This document shows positions 6,756 to 7,111 of a DNA stretch of 7,111 nucleotides, piece after piece. The notes under the pieces are model-generated. The model did not search any database. It was given only the letters and a program-made list of their open reading frames with translations, and had not been told where the DNA came from. Source of the DNA: an uncultured Verrucomicrobiota bacterium (GTDB lineage: Bacteria; Verrucomicrobiota; Verrucomicrobiia; Limisphaerales; UBA9464); contig CAIPFS010000450.1 of NCBI GenBank assembly GCA_903864375.1, positions 1 to 7,111 on the forward strand. The letters are read 5' to 3'. The translations under genes were made by a program, and so were the position numbers. The first letter of the stretch is position 1, and each line of letters starts with the position of its first letter.

Positions 6756-7111
6756 TATGCGATACCCGTCATTCGTTGCTGAATCCTTAATATTAAAAAT
6801 TCGGCGGGTTTCAATGGCGCAAACCCCACCACGATGTTGACGACGCCCAGAGCGATATCGTTTTGCGTTGTTGTTTCCTGATCACATTTGACCAGAAAGG
6901 CGTCCCGGGGGCTGGAACCCTGGAAGGCTCCCATTCGAAAAAGGCCGTGCATGAACGACCCAACGTTCAGCCGGATTTGTGCCCACAACGGTTCGTCGTT
7001 GGATTCAAAAGTCACCCATTGGGTGCCCCGATATAAACTTTCCTCAAGATACAGCGCCAGGCGCCGGACCGGGATGTATTTCCACTCGGATGCCATCAGG
7101 TTGGTGCCGGC
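6755..7111 (-). CDS. Contractile tail sheath protein, C-terminal part (cut by the window edge)
   Basis: The reading frame is open from the right edge to a TAG stop at 6757-6755, giving the last 118 residues of a longer protein. They match the conserved C-terminal domain of tail sheath proteins, which wraps the inner tube and links neighbouring subunits through its terminal arms. Recognisable elements, in order, are WKYIPVRRLALYLEESLYRG, the WVTFESNDEPLW block, VGSFMHGLFRMGAFQG, AFLVKCDQETTTQNDIALG and VNIVVGFAPLKPAEFLIL. This version, with GAFQG and VGFAPLKPAEF, is typical of injection systems and myovirus-like tails alike, so the end alone does not separate the two. The internal ATG at 7096 is not the true start, because the frame continues unbroken to the edge and the domain needs upstream sequence. 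Its stop codon overlaps the start of the tube gene, as expected for proteins made in matched amounts. Confidence 0.9.
   Translation of the reverse strand, partial: AGTNLMASEWKYIPVRRLALYLEESLYRGTQWVTFESNDEPLWAQIRLNVGSFMHGLFRMGAFQGSSPRDAFLVKCDQETTTQNDIALGVVNIVVGFAPLKPAEFLILRIQQRMTGIA

Noticed and set aside
1..7111. CRISPR arrays, tRNA/rRNA genes, insertion sequences, integrase or attachment sites
   Set aside because: I saw no regularly spaced repeats, tRNA-like cloverleaf arms, transposase or integrase motifs, or long direct repeats on either strand.

Overview
The window most likely comes from a member of the PVC superphylum, probably Verrucomicrobiota and less likely Planctomycetota. The main evidence is the large forward gene: a secreted sorbosone-dehydrogenase-like propeller joined to HEAT repeats and a C-terminal CxxCH haem domain, an architecture largely confined to that superphylum. 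The ThuA-like protein belongs to the variant common in the same bacteria. The DNA is GC-rich over about the first 6.2 kb, and most starts lack a clear Shine-Dalgarno sequence. No species is assigned.

Layout. Positions 1-220 hold no gene I can support; they form a leader with a purine-rich Shine-Dalgarno-like tract and two competing inverted repeats. The forward gene at 221-3619 encodes the PVC-type dehydrogenase/cytochrome c-like protein. A hairpin at 3621-3651 fills the gap between convergent genes. Three reverse-strand genes follow, transcribed right to left: a ThuA-like secreted protein (6108-5200), an ApbE-like flavin transferase homologue (5157-4156) and a secreted TlpA/ResA-type thioredoxin (4175-3651). 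The last two overlap by 20 bases, so they are probably one operon. The right end, 6213-7111, is also on the reverse strand. It encodes the C-terminus of a contractile tail sheath protein (cut by the window edge) and, starting on the last base of its stop codon, a gp19-like tail tube protein.

How the parts fit. The dehydrogenase, ThuA, ApbE and TlpA proteins look like an envelope oxidative or sugar-related module: one protein with a covalent haem site, one with a thiol-disulfide active site, one from a flavin-handling family, and one related to trehalose/glycoside utilisation proteins. Their shared pathway is inferred from proximity and family only. The sheath and tube genes belong to a different system, a contractile injection apparatus (extracellular contractile injection system, tailocin or prophage tail). 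Its gene cluster appears to end at about 6213, so any baseplate, spike, ATPase and effector genes should lie beyond the right edge. The DNA is visibly more AT-rich in this part.

The most notable points are the sheath/tube pair at the edge of a possible injection system, and the ApbE homologue in which the usual metal-binding Asp of the C-terminal AD-xxx-T motif is Gly.
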